Below the pieces are notes generated by a model, which saw only the letters and a list, made by a program, of their open reading frames with translations, was not told the DNA's origin and searched no databases. The translations under genes and the position numbers were made by a program. Positions 11,620 through 23,529 of a stretch of 64,000 nt of DNA are shown here, piece by piece. Where the stretch lies: positions 10,800,501 to 10,864,500 of the forward strand of contig AP031351.1 of the NCBI GenBank assembly GCA_037833965.1, given 5' to 3'. Source of the DNA: Marchantia polymorpha subsp. ruderalis (lineage: Eukaryota; Streptophyta; Marchantiopsida; Marchantiales; Marchantiaceae). Numbering within the stretch: position 1 is the first letter of the stretch; every line of letters starts with the position of its first letter.

Positions 11620-13320
11620 TCAAGAAAGAACGGCGAGGACATCCGCTGCCCTGAGCACAACATAGGGACTTCCATCCTTGCCCTTGAAGTCATTGCCAGC
11701 GTATTTCGAGTAAAGGACAGTGTTTCCCACAGCCAGCTCAAGGGGCTTCCTCGTGCCATCTTCTCCGATGGTGCCTGGACCAGCAGCGATGATCTGTGAC
11801 ACAAACAAATCGATTAGCCGTGTATGAATTCAACCATTGATCTTGTCACAAAGTTTACCAAAAGGAGCCAGTGCATCTCCAAAGCTAATGCATACTGCCC
11901 GGAGATCAACTAAGCAAGCATCTGAGAGGGGACGATACAGCCTTCAGTGCAATTTCCATACTCCAAATTATTACACCCACCGTAAACCCAGTGCAATGGA
12001 TTCAATGCTGGAGGCAGAAAGGACCACAAAAAAGGAGATCGAATTGTAGTAAACAGACAGTAGAATCCAATCTTCTGATTGGCTTTCAATAACCCAACAT
12101 ATTGGTGGGTGAGCCATATGGCATGAATCAAGAAACGAGTTTTTGTTGGTCAAAAGTCGAATGTGACCTACCTCTCCAACAACGGGCTTCTCCTTGGCAC
12201 TGTCAGTGAGAAGAACACCTCCGATAGTCTTCTCCTCAGCCTCGGGAATCTAAATTCACGACGGTAGACGTGACAGAAGTGAGAGTTTGTACCAGGTTTC
12301 CTACACAAACAAATTGTCATTTATGCACAAAACACACCACTGAAAACTTTCTCATGTACCTTGATTAGGACTCTGTCGTTCAACGGCTTCAAGTCCTTGA
12401 TATCATCACCCTTCAGCAGGCCAACTAGGTCATCTTCTTTCAACAGAAGAAAGTCGTCGCCGTTGAACTCAACTTCGGTTCCGGCGAACTTCGAGTAGAC
12501 AACGTTATCGCCTTTCTGTAATCAACATAATGGATGTCAGAAAGCATGCTCAGTTTAGTTCATAAGAGCGGACGGAGTCACAAAAAGATAATCCACAAAC
12601 TTAGAAGGAGGTATACGTACCGTGACGGAGGTCTCAATCTTCTTGTCGCCGATGACCTTGCCTTCACCAACTTCCACGACCTCACCACCTTGGGGCTTGC
12701 TCTGGGCAGTAGTGGGGAGGAGAATTCCTCCGGTAGTTTTCTCTTCCACGTTTTGAATTTTGACAAGAACGCGGTCTCCCAAAGGCTTCAATACTTTAAA
12801 CTGCAGATTCAAGGACAGAATGGGTAAGCCGTCTAAACTGCGCAATGACGAATGTGACAAAGAATACAACATCACAGTTCCCTGGCTCGAGGCAAACTCG
12901 TGATAGGTGTTCATCATGACAAACATCCTACTAAACCCCCACAAACCTCATGAAATTCCAACAACAGATGCTCGTGCTTCAATATGTTGTAACAAAAAGA
13001 CAAGAATAAACAGACCGAGACCTAGGCTAGTTTTATGCGGCAGTCCTCATGTACAGAGCGTTCCATCCACAGCCAGACCGTTGAATCTTTCGAGCTAGCT
13101 TGGGTATAAACCTTGAAATTATCACACGCGAGGGACACATTCATACCTTAGGAGCGACAACAGTTGCGGCCCTCACAGACATCGACCTGCTGGCGCGCAC
13201 GGGGAACGCCACAGAGCTGGCCGGAGCAATGCGGGCTGAAGTTGCCCGGAGGCCAACGAAGGTGGCCATGCCCGACTGGGAGCTCAAAAGCTGTTGAGAG
13301 GTGGTCGCAGCCATGGCCAT
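11620..13320 (-). CDS. CPN20: Chloroplast 20-kDa co-chaperonin (double Cpn10)
   Basis: Stromal partner of the Cpn60 chaperonin that caps the folding cage. It is also reported in plants to act in superoxide dismutase activation and ABA signalling. Exons on the minus strand: 13147-13320, 12621-12800, 12360-12515, 12172-12249, 11620-11793. All join in phase 0 and give 253 residues, matching the usual length. Residues 1 to about 52 form a Ser/Ala/Arg-rich transit peptide with little acidic charge. Then come two Cpn10 domains in tandem: residues about 59-155 (PLGDRVLVK, mobile loop [11 protein letters not shown]) and about 156-253 (PLNDRVLIK, loop [11 protein letters not shown]). Both mobile loops keep the GG-hydrophobic motif that binds Cpn60. 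A second in-frame ATG lies two codons in. Intact gene, high confidence. Confidence 0.96.
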
Positions 13321-16300
13321 CTCTGCTCCTTACACACGCGACACTCCTGGATTCTCAACACCAATGCAATCCAAATCGTTGCAGTGCGATGCAACGCAGG
13401 CAGAGCGAGGCTGGAGAGAGAGAGGGAGGGCAAGCAGAGAGGAAGGAGATTGCTTGATGAATGTGGTTCCGAGAGAGATTGCAGAGCAAGTGGCAAAGCC
13501 ACGGAAGGATGAGGTAAGGCGAGCAAGGGCCGAGGCAGCCAGGCACGGTGACGGTCAGGTGAGCTCAGGCGCGGAATGGATGGGATGGGATGGGATGGGA
13601 ATCATGGGATGTAGAGGGAGTGCCTCACGCTCAATTCATATCCCCAACTTTCTCTTCCTCTCAGCGAAAGTTCTGGAACCCCGAATGTCCCAAATTCACC
13701 ATCGGACGGCCACTGCGGGAGAATCTGGAAATCTCGGCAAATCTGACGGTCTCCACTGTCGAAATAAGGATAAAGTGACCATCGGATGCTTAAAATAAAT
13801 ACATCCTTATTCCCCAGCGTATTATTCTTGGTTCTTATCATCCTTTTCATTCGCGTTCCGTATCTTTCGAGAAGAGCTCATAATATAAGTTTACTCGATC
13901 CAACATGTCTTGACCTTCTTTGTGAGAGTTATTTGTTCATTACATATAATTTGCCTTTTTTTCGCAACTGTATTGCAACTACAAATGTGATTGAAATGTG
14001 TATATTTTAACAGCATAAGGTTTATTCATCTTTCAGTTTTTTTTATTTTTTATTTCCGAGTAATCACGTTCTTTGTTTAAGTTAGACAATTGTTGTGTGT
14101 GAACTCACAAAAAATCATGCAGTTTTTGGGAAAAAATTGCTTTGAAATCACTAGAATCCATACAAATGTCATGACAAATTTGAGTGAAATTTTTGAATAC
14201 ATCTCAATCAAAGCAAAACATGTTAATATATTTAATTTTTAAAATTAAATAGAGCTGATTGAGATGAAAATATGAATATAAATGATATTGAATTATGAAT
14301 GTTAAATGAATATTTTGTGTGTTCGTTAATTAATCACACTAATTTGTTAGTTACACTTACAAGTTAGCATCCCGTTTGATCACAGTGATAGTTCAGTATA
14401 TTATCGATACACAAAGATATGTGTTGATGCTTAATACAGTGCTGTATACCGTCTTCTCCGTGTTATAAAAGAGTTTCATATACAGAAAATTAGAATTCAT
14501 GAGTATGCCTTGAAGTTTAAGTTATTGTACTACTCAAATAATCTTCTATCTTTTACTTAGTAAATCTCTATAATGTCATACATTCCTTAATTCATTGACA
14601 ATATTTACAATACAAGATTAAACTATGATGATAAGAAATTAAGAGTACTTTTTTTCAAGGTTATCTAAATAAAAATCAAGGAATATGATCTAAAATCATA
14701 TCAAGATAAGAAAAATGTAATAATGATGTTGGTAGTATTTAGAATTAAAAAAAATTTGTAATCCATAGCATGTATGTTGTGAGTTTTGTAATAAATCGAA
14801 ACAATTAAATTTGTTTGATGTGTATCAGACTATGACATATAAAAACTAGGTCAAGCTCCATAGTTTGTTCAACTTATCTCATATATTCATAAAAAAATTA
14901 CGCTATTTTATCATTTTCAGATAACATATAATGTAATTATAATCAAAAATAAAATAATGTTATTTCACCTTAGAAATCTAGAACAATTTCGTTTACCGCA
15001 CAATAACGTCTTTTAACAGTATGTTCGGAAGATGGCAACACTTCATATGCAATAATCTTATATTACGGAATTCGGATCTTGTATAGTATGTTATTATACA
15101 TCATGTGGTATCTAAATGGCTTACTTTTGTAATTCTGCTGAATGAGTAGGTAAGAAGTTAGACCATAACGATAAATTAAACCCTAAATTTTGTTCCAGAG
15201 TTGTTCATATCACTTCAACGTAAGGACATTACTTAAAAATCGTCAAAGCCAATGAACTGTAGTTCAATACACACAAAGAATCATGTGTTTGAACTCTGTA
15301 GAAATTTGTAAAACTAATTGGAATTCACCTTTTTTAAAATAGATGATACATAATTTTACTAATAAGACCCACTTATTAAAAATAATGTGGGTATTGTGAA
15401 CTTTTTTTAAAAAGTACCCATATACGACTAGACCGCAATGTCATATAGGAAAAGGTGTGGTAGAGAATCTACAGATTCGCCATTCATAATCACTCCAAGT
15501 ATTGTTGGGATGAGGAAGGGGAATAGGCGTAGAAGAATAAGAAAGAGTATGGGAACAACCATCCAGTCGGAAAAAAGATTAATGTTATTGATTTGATTTG
15601 GTTAAGTTCGGAAAGGTGTGAAGTAACTTTGCATCTACAATTAAAGAGTTCACACATGTCACTGGAAGGTCGGGACCAAGTGGTAAGAGGAGAACAAACC
15701 GCAACCAAAGCTTCAAAATTATTGAACATCAGCAGATTTCCGCCTTGAACGTTGAGATAAAACGAATGACAAAGTCGCGCGTGTCATTGACGAGATCTTT
15801 CCGACTGCTTTCTAGGATCTCAGTCATCCACATCCGTCCAGTTGTTTGCCAGGAGCGTCTGGCTTGAGCTTCGAATGCGATGGATCACAAATAATAAGCC
15901 CTCATTGGGGCTAATGGGAAGGCTCTCCGTCCATGCTCGTAGTGAGCCTCAAGAAAGCAACCACGTTCGAGAGGATTCTTCTACAAGCTTCCCGACTGTG
16001 CCACGGTGAAGGCGGTCAGTGCCCATCCGGTTTCCGGTGCATGAATTCGAGCTTGGTGTAGACATGAGATGTCGTACACCCAAGCTACAAACATTTTCCT
16101 TGAGAAAAGTTGGAGGTGAAGAAGGCCACCAGTTCACGGAACATTGAACTTGTTGACGTGGCACCTTAGTAGTGAATAATTTATGAACAAAAACACATGC
16201 ACGGACCTGTGAGGAAAACAACTCCGTGCATACATATTAAATAAGGACGCTCGGAGCATGAAACGGAACTGGTCAGAGAGAGTTCAGATAGAAAGACCGA

Positions 16301-17323
16301 GAATGCACCGTCCTTGAAGTTGTTCCCATCGAGATTCGTAAAGGACGAGAAAGAGTGTACATAGCAAGGACGCATGCAAGTACTTAGCACAGGCAACGGG
16401 TGACTGGAAAGGAAATATGTTGCCACACTTTGAAGAGCATGGTGTGATAAAATCAACGATCAGCAGAACGAGAGATATTACAGCAGACACTCGATCCATA
16501 GATGCGGAAAACAACGTTGAGAGGTTCCAACAGGATACTGGCGAAAGGCAATCCTAGTAGATCATAACAAGGCTCAATACGAATCCTAAGACTTGTACCA
16601 ACATAGAAAATTGGGGCTCATCAATCCACTCCACCTATTCCCAAGGCATACTCAGCTCACAATCAAACTCTTGTGCATGAGCAAAATTTTAACTTCAAAG
16701 TTCATCCGAAAGTTAGAAGCTTCGAATTAGTTGGTGGAATCCCGATTTCCCACAAAGAATTGCAACACCTCGGTTGGCACTAAGTAACATTGGACACCCC
16801 GAGCACGAAGCCAGTAGAGAAAAACGAACGGATCTAGAACAACAAATATCGATACACTTTTGCAAAAGAGCTGAGCAGGTTTAGCAGATACATTATACGC
16901 AGGTTAAGGTACTGAAGAAGAATCGCATGCATCTGTTACCATTCAGGACATCAAGATATACAAGCAAGGCCAATACAATACAGAAATTGGCTGTGCAGAC
17001 TGCGAGAGAACTGCAGGTTGAAGATTGAGTGAAGGGTGAAATAGAATAATCAATCTGTACTTCGAGTTTCATTGTGGAAGACTGGTATGCTGAATAGTGC
17101 TTATTTCAAATGCTCCAGGTAACAAAAAGGCGAAAAATGGTAATGTACAGGTAATGCTAGCTTGTATTGTGTCCTGCATGGGCCACCAAGAGGGCTTCGC
17201 ATGTACAAGAACAAGAACACAAACCTGTGAAGAACAACCGTAACGGAGTCCTGGATATGCGCACATCGCGTACATGGCACAGCAAGGCATGCCTATTTGC
17301 TTTGCTATGCCACTTCATGTGTT
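13321..17323. other. Intergenic: CPN20 upstream, then an AT-rich gap
   Basis: The first 250 bp are GA-rich and are probably the CPN20 leader and promoter. A GGGAT-type short repeat lies at about 13577-13605. From about 13800 to 15480 the sequence is very AT-rich with no coding signal. From 15480 to 17300 base composition returns to neutral, but no frame carries a motif I recognise. A lone AAACCCTAA at 15178-15186 has no nearby gene start to serve. Confidence 0.55.
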
Positions 17324-20300
17324 TCATTCCCAGATATCACCAAATTCTCTTGATATTAAGTTGTCAACAACAGAAGTGCAAATTCCTGAGAGCTCACCCG
17401 CCACATCCATAAGAAGAGCATCCAGAACTTTATCTGCAAGCCTGGAAAAAAACAGCACTTTAGATAATGACATTATCTCCAAATGCATAACCACATGCTA
17501 TGAGCTACTTAACTATGCCTCTCAGCCAATTAATTGCTAAGCACACAAATGCACGATTATAAGAAAATGGGAAGAACGAGAAATTTTTTGTTGATGGTAT
17601 GTTCTAAAATGTCATCGATAGAGATGATGACTCATCTGTTGGCGAGCGCACAGCGAAACGAACAAAACCGAAAGGGCTGTACACTGTCCAAGAGTTTGAT
17701 CAATAATCACCTTTGCATTTCAGCAACCTTCTGAGGCGTCTTGTACTTATCTGTGGAACCAACACGTTAGAGAGCATATACGCTTATATCGTTTCATGAT
17801 AGATTGCATGAAGGGGTTGGATTCGAAGATATTCTACGGAAGACCAATGGCGGAATGTGGAGAGATGGAAATGCCAGGGCATTTCCATCTCTTCTATTCA
17901 CTACTAAGTAGATTGTGTATGATATATAGTCTGACTTCAGCCTACAGCTGTCTTCATTTATTTCAGCTGGAGTGAGAACTTCCGGATAAGTCTCCGAATA
18001 AGCATATTCGGCTCGCAGTGAATGAAATGAACAACGTTGGTCACCTGCTTCTCCTGAAAGCTGACTTTCTTCCAGTGATCCATCCTCCGCCAAACTCTCG
18101 ACCGAGACCCGGGGACATTCATCGGCAATTTCCACTGTCGGGCTTCCGGGTACACTGAGCCGGCAATGCCCTACGTTATCCACCTGTTATTGTAGGAGCA
18201 GAATTATATTTCAAACCTGAGTGAGTCCATTTGTCAACAAATGTTCTACAAAGTGTGCTTCCTGGTACACTGAGCCGACATTGCCCTCGATTTTCACCTG
18301 CTATTGTAGGAACAGAATCAAATTTAAACCCTGAGTGATAACAATTTCTGTCACACACGGTCTACAAAATGTGTTTGCCGGGACTGTGGGTAATTCAAAG
18401 CGTCAGTGATTATCCAATATCCTGCAATGATCGTTGGGTTTGGTACTTTGGTCAACAACCCACATCTTCATGTACTTTCATCCACAACAGTTCGAGGTTC
18501 ACCACCACCGGCTTATGCGCAGTTCGTTGATGTTTCCTTTCATCATTACTGATGTTCCGCTCTACCTTCTCACGTAAATCTGCTACGAGTACCTCGGGCT
18601 TCCTTCGTCTGTGACATATTGGTCTCCCATGGCTTTCAGTATCAAGTTCTCCTATGACATCATGGGATTAAGACAGTTTCAAACACCCAACCGTCATTAA
18701 GATTCAGTTTGTTTACATCGTCCTCGGAAAACAGAAATTATTTACTGGTAATATACGTGAAAAGTTATAAATATGGATGATGGGCAATTCTGGGTTTCTC
18801 AAATACACGACTTAGTCGCTACTTCTTACTTGAAGTCCGGTAAGAAGATTGCTTTTACATGGTGGAAGCTTGGTTGTGAGCAGCAATATTGAACCTTAGA
18901 ACTGCCAAACATTAGAACCTTTGATATACATAGAATCACGATGCGCTTTGCACATGTATAAAACACTGAAATTATGAGGTAGCCAATATCCTGAAAAACC
19001 TGTCCATGAGTCTCAGGAGGCATACCTCCAAGGAGGTGGCAAGACAGTCCAGACCGCGTCTTTTCGCGCTTTCGGGATGAGAGGTCACTCCTGTTTTTGA
19101 AGAAGATTGTCCCCATACTGCTTAGATGATAAGGGACGCAATAAAGCTCATTGGAAATTCTACAAAGAGTACTGACTGACAGTAGAACACAAAGTATGTG
19201 TCTTGGAAAACAAACTACAAACGGATGATAATGGCGTGTTATTTTAAAAGAAGTAGAGGAGGGCACAAGGATCTTGTAACAGGAAGTGATTGGGAACCGG
19301 AGGAGAATGAAGGGATTTACAAGGTACTCTCTAGCTTACCGTTCATGCATACGCCAATTTATATGTCTGCGAACCTTCCATCCTGCTGATTCTGAAGCGT
19401 AGTGCGCAAACTTCAATCTATTAGCCAACCATATATGATATATAGAATTCTGCAGAGTCCTGTGATGGGTTTCAAAAGCAAAACTAAAACCAAGGTTCGA
19501 TAAACCATGAAGTTCTGAAGGATTAGAGTTGGTCCCTCATGCTTCCATGAAAGACAGAGTGATTCTATATCAGGATAAACCTTGCGCAAGTAATTTGTAG
19601 GCATCAAAAAATGATGATTGTGTAAACAGGAAATCCTGCTAAGGATAGCACAATCCACTTTGGGACCACAGACCTGAAATCAATGACTGAACAGTATATA
19701 TATATATACATGTTTATGGACGTTGTCTAAAAAGACGATATTGTCTTTCAACTTTTGATCTTCCTTTTGCATAGAATCAATGGAAGATGTGGAGTGACGG
19801 ATTTCAGCAACATCTGGAGAATTCAGTGTTACGACCATAAATTACTCTAGTATTTAAGGACATGATCCGAGTTATTTTCGTTGGTATTGTAAAATACACA
19901 AACCTGGACAAAGACGTCAGATTTACCAAAGAAAGTTAAATGCTAATTATGAAGATATTTCTGACAGATGTGATTCTTGTGAAACATTAATCTCCTATTA
20001 ATTTACAGGCAGGAGCTCAAGGGAAAAGACAATGGTCTGAATACATACCTGCATTTCGAAGGTGATGAGAAGTTACATGTTCAGCACTCCCCATGCTGTA
20101 TTTTGAGTTAGAGGCGATACCTCTTGACGATTGACTCCCTTCAAATAACTCATTTAGGGTCATCCCATAGGTCTTGGGATTCCTCAGACCAGTAAATTTG
20201 TTTGTATCTTTGAGCCAGGTTATGGTGGGTCGATCTGGTTCCATCGTTCTCTGATTTAAGGAAACCTCTTCGGAGTGAAGCTCAGGGGCCCGACAAGTTC

Positions 20301-21508
20301 CTTGCAAGGCAACTACAGGGCCAGAACCATGATTTGATCCAGATGCTCTCACAATTCTGGGGCCAAAAGCTTTCGGTGCTGTTACACGTTGTGTGTCAAG
20401 ATCATGGCTTTCCAGATCGTCTTCAAAAATAGTGATTCCAGTTTCAAAGATCTCATCGCGAAACCCCTTGCCTTCGTAATGAGATGACGGAACTGGTGTG
20501 TCGAGAATCGCGGCACACGCAGGTTGTGGGTAACAGGCGCCATCGGAGGTTGTAGAATTTCTGTTGAAGTCTAGAGCTTTAGCTGCTGTCGATAATACAT
20601 CTATCGAAATCACCTCTTGAATTGAGTTTACATGAGATTTCGGATGTGGTAGTAAGTCTTCACACGACGGCACCTGGATGATAGACTTCAAAAGTTCAAT
20701 TCACTGAGGATTCTTAACTTTCATACTTCCAACGTCGCAATCCTGTGCCTCCAACAACCAATAATCTAAACTTTCTGCAAAGCGACCACCGCTGAGGATT
20801 CCCAATTCGAGGATCGAGGACAGATCTCACAACGTATGATACCTTTCTTGTCTCCATGACATCTGTGCTGATCCTGCGAAGGTTAAGGATCTCATTTTGC
20901 CTGGAATGTTTTGTCTGACTCTATGTCGAAGCAGCATGCAAACGCACGTGTTACAAGCACAAACGAAGATTTAAGAAGTGGGCAAACTTCATTGGACTTG
21001 CGTTCCATGATTTCGATGATAAAATGCAGAACTTGTCTTCGAGGGGAAGGCAAATGGAAATATTGTCCTGAACAATAAGTTCCATTTCTCTTCCGCTCGA
21101 GGACAAAATTCAGCTTCCGCAAATCAGTTAGACGTGTTCATGTAGCGTTGAGACCTGGATAGTGTTCATGGCATGAGCAGCCTGCGGATACTTGTTCAAG
21201 TCGCGATTCAACAAACTTGTTCTCCCCGGCTCAACACAGTGCTGTCGCATGGTCACCGTGATGTTCTCTTGTTGGCTGCAAGAAGAAGCTTTTCCTATCT
21301 GCGAATTCCCTGCCCTGAACCGTGGGGTCAGATGACGTGTTTCCATGGGTAGGGCAGGATGTCCCCAGGTGTTCGAAGCAAATTCACCAGGTCGGCGCAT
21401 ACCATCTTCAACTTTCATCCTAGCAAACGAAGTCAACAATTGCAGCTGCCGCTGTCTTCCCTCAACCCAATCCACCCACGGTTGCTTCGCAATCTCAGCG
21501 GATCTCAT
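17324..21508 (-). CDS. Unrecognised multi-exon protein (partial model)
   Basis: I do not recognise this gene. Exons supported by coding-like sequence and splice sites on the minus strand: 21155-21508, 20049-20673, 19710-19813, about 19581-19673, 19340-19382 (or 19385), 19026-19117, about 18480-18651, 18045-18170, 17711-17750 and 17324-17434 (stop). Joins 1-2, 2-3, 3-4, 19340/19117, 19026/18651 and 17711/17434 agree in phase. The remaining joins do not, so an exon is missing or misplaced. The N-terminal exon from ATG 21508 encodes 118 residues beginning MRSAEIAKQPWVDWVEG. The second exon is long, acidic and Ser-rich. Middle exons are basic and helix-prone (KREKTRSG, DLREKVERN). The last exon ends in an amphipathic hydrophobic helix (KVLDALLMDVAGEL). 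It is probably a coiled, low-complexity structural protein. It is divergently arranged with PP5. Confidence 0.5.
17861..17892. repeat. Perfect 15-bp-arm palindrome with 2-nt loop
   Basis: AGAGATGGAAATGCC at 17861-17875 is the exact reverse complement of 17878-17892, with AG between. It lies inside the unrecognised minus-strand gene, between probable exons. Confidence 0.9.
18144..18375. repeat. 115-bp tandem duplication within the unknown gene
   Basis: GGTACACTGAGCCG-CA-TGCCCT, followed by CACCTG-TATTGTAGGA-CAGAAT, occurs at about 18149 and again about 115 bp on at 18264. A third partial copy starts near 18359 (TCTACAAAATGTGTTTGCC). The unit includes a possible splice-acceptor region and the start of a probable exon. 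The 115-bp period is not a multiple of three, so only one copy can be read in the gene's frame. Confidence 0.75.
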
Positions 21509-22156
21509 CCCGACACTCAAGTTCGACACCAAAACCAGAACAAAGGCTATTAGTCTACGTACTTCAAAGAATAGAGAAAGGGAAACTTATCAGAAGAGGG
21601 CTAAGTCAAACTGCGGGGATCAGCATTCATTCTGTTCAATAGGTCGGCCACAACGAGGAATATATCAAATGGAGTGAAGCGTTCAGAACGCTCTGGACCG
21701 ACTTTCACCAGTTTCGGAACTTTGACCAGGCTGACGTTCCATAACAGTAAGGTCACAATCAAGCTCCCGAAGCAATCCCAAAGAACTAAAACACGTTCAC
21801 CATCTGCCAGGCGGACCCAACACTGAAAAGCAAAGCAAGCGCTCATCGGCCAAGAAAGAAGTGGAGAACAACACGGAAGAACGACTTGTGATTCCTTCTC
21901 ACCCCACCCCACCCCACCCCACCCCACTGTACTACCCACCCAACAACCCAAACCACCACAGCGCCACCGACCCACCATTCATCACAGCCAGTGTGACTCA
22001 GAGTCGAGTACAGCATCGGAGCTCATATGCATTTGATCTTGTCTGGATCGATCAGACAGCCATCATTTGAATCCCTGTAACATCATTCCCCGCTGATGAG
22101 TGCAGTCCACATCTGGTCGATCGAATCATTTCCTTTGGCGTGACAGGGACAGGAGG

Positions 22157-23260
22157 GAGAGAGAGAGAGAGAGAGAGAGCAGCGAGAGTAGAGGAATGCA
22201 TAGCTCCTCGGCACAGGGCCTATGATTTGCTCTACTCTCCTGCAGAGTGTCCATGTGAACGGACAGAGACCGACGGGAGGACAAAGAACACGAAGAACGA
22301 GAGCTCAGAAGGAAGAGAGAGGGTAAGATGACGTACGGTACGGCACTCCTACCCTACAGGAGGTCCGTCCAATGGGACAGTTTCACTAAACCGGAATCTC
22401 GTTCATACGATACGTACAAAGCATTTCGGACTTTTGAGGGCCCGCGAGGGATCCGACTGGGACTGGGCTGACTGGACTGCCGGATCCATCGAAGGCAGTA
22501 CAGTACGTACCGTATGTGAGCAAACGTGGTTGATTTCGTCCATCCAATCCGCGACGACCATCCAGGAACCCTAACCCTAACTCTGCTCGTTTCGATCTCG
22601 TAACTCAAACACGCGACGACTACGTACGCATGCGCTTCCTGGAGAATGGCACTCTGACTGACTGACAAGCTCCGTCCCCGGTACGTATGCCACGTCGGCA
22701 TGCCAACATGACCGAACATATACGGTATTCATCCATCCATCTGGCTCTCACCGCCGGTGGACTTAACCGCAGCTCGGTCCTGTCCACCGAGCACAGTGAA
22801 AAGAGAAGAGAGAACTCTTCGCCTGTACGAACGACGACGTAGGAGGGAGGAAGGGACGGAGGACGACGAGAGACGGTGGAGACGAGACGAAAGAGAAGGA
22901 AAGGAAAGAGAGAAGAAAGGCACGCGAGAGAGAGAGAGAGAGAGAGAGAGAGACGAGGAGGAGGAGGAGGAGACGCAGCGGAGAAGAAGAAGAAGAAGAG
23001 AGGGAAGGCCAAGCACGGTCTGTTCTGGCCGAGAAGCGTCCGGGAACCCGCGTCGCAGATTAGAATACATTGTTGTCGTAGTCGCCATATTCCTGAGATT
23101 GTTCAGCAGTTTTTTTGGGTGTCGGTTTCGCGGGTAGAGGTTGGGCAGTAGGACGAACGAGGGAGAGGGAGAGGGAGGGAGGGCGGGAGGGGGAGAGAGA
23201 GAGAGAGAGAGTAGAGAGAGCTAAGGGGAGGAGAGGAGAGGAGAGGGGAGGGGAGGGAAA
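22157..23260. repeat. Cluster of GA, GAG and GGAGA microsatellites
   Basis: Three GA runs of roughly 20-28 bp, a GAGGAGG run (22955-22971) and a GAGGGGA run (23225-23260) lie within 1.1 kb upstream of PP5, all with purines on the + strand. Confidence 0.9.
22568..22582. promoter_or_regulatory. Double telo-box-like motif
   Basis: AACCCTAACCCTAAC lies about 960 bp upstream of the PP5 start and 1.06 kb upstream of the start of the divergent unknown gene. It resembles plant telo-boxes or a tiny interstitial telomere repeat. Which gene, if any, it serves is unknown. Confidence 0.45.
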
Positions 23261-23529
23261 ATATTTGGCCTTCTTGCAGAGGGAGGGAGTGATGATGCGG
23301 AAGGCGTTATTGCTGCCTGCCTAGGCAAGATGGCGGTGTTTAGTTCAAGGTGCCGGATGGAGTCGCGAAGTGTGCTTTGCGGAGGAGGACGACAGATGGG
23401 TCCTTCGTAGCCTGGAGGAGCCGAAAGTGGGCCTGGTTTTGTTGTGGGACAGAGAATTCAGGTAGACGGTCTGGTGGGGAAAGGTGGCCGGTGGGGCATC
23501 AAAGGTGACATTGTTTTTTTACGTAGATT

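Larger units (their letters stand above)
21509..23529. other. Divergent promoter region between the unknown gene and PP5
   Basis: About 2 kb separates two head-to-head starts. It holds a CCCCA run (21901-21926), a double telomere-type motif AACCCTAACCCTAAC (22568-22582), and long GA tracts at 22157-22179, 22926-22953 and 23192-23211, with GAG and GGAGA runs beside them. GA tracts are common in plant leaders and are targets of GAGA-binding (BPC) factors. The stretch after about 22800 is probably the PP5 5' leader. Open frames here are simple-sequence artefacts. Confidence 0.6.

Noticed and set aside
13301-13798. 165-codon + strand frame
   Set aside because: Antisense to the CPN20 transit-peptide exon and its leader, running into GA and GGGAT repeats.
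15480-16560. Possible retrotransposon remnant
   Set aside because: No recognisable protein motif in any frame and no terminal repeats were found.
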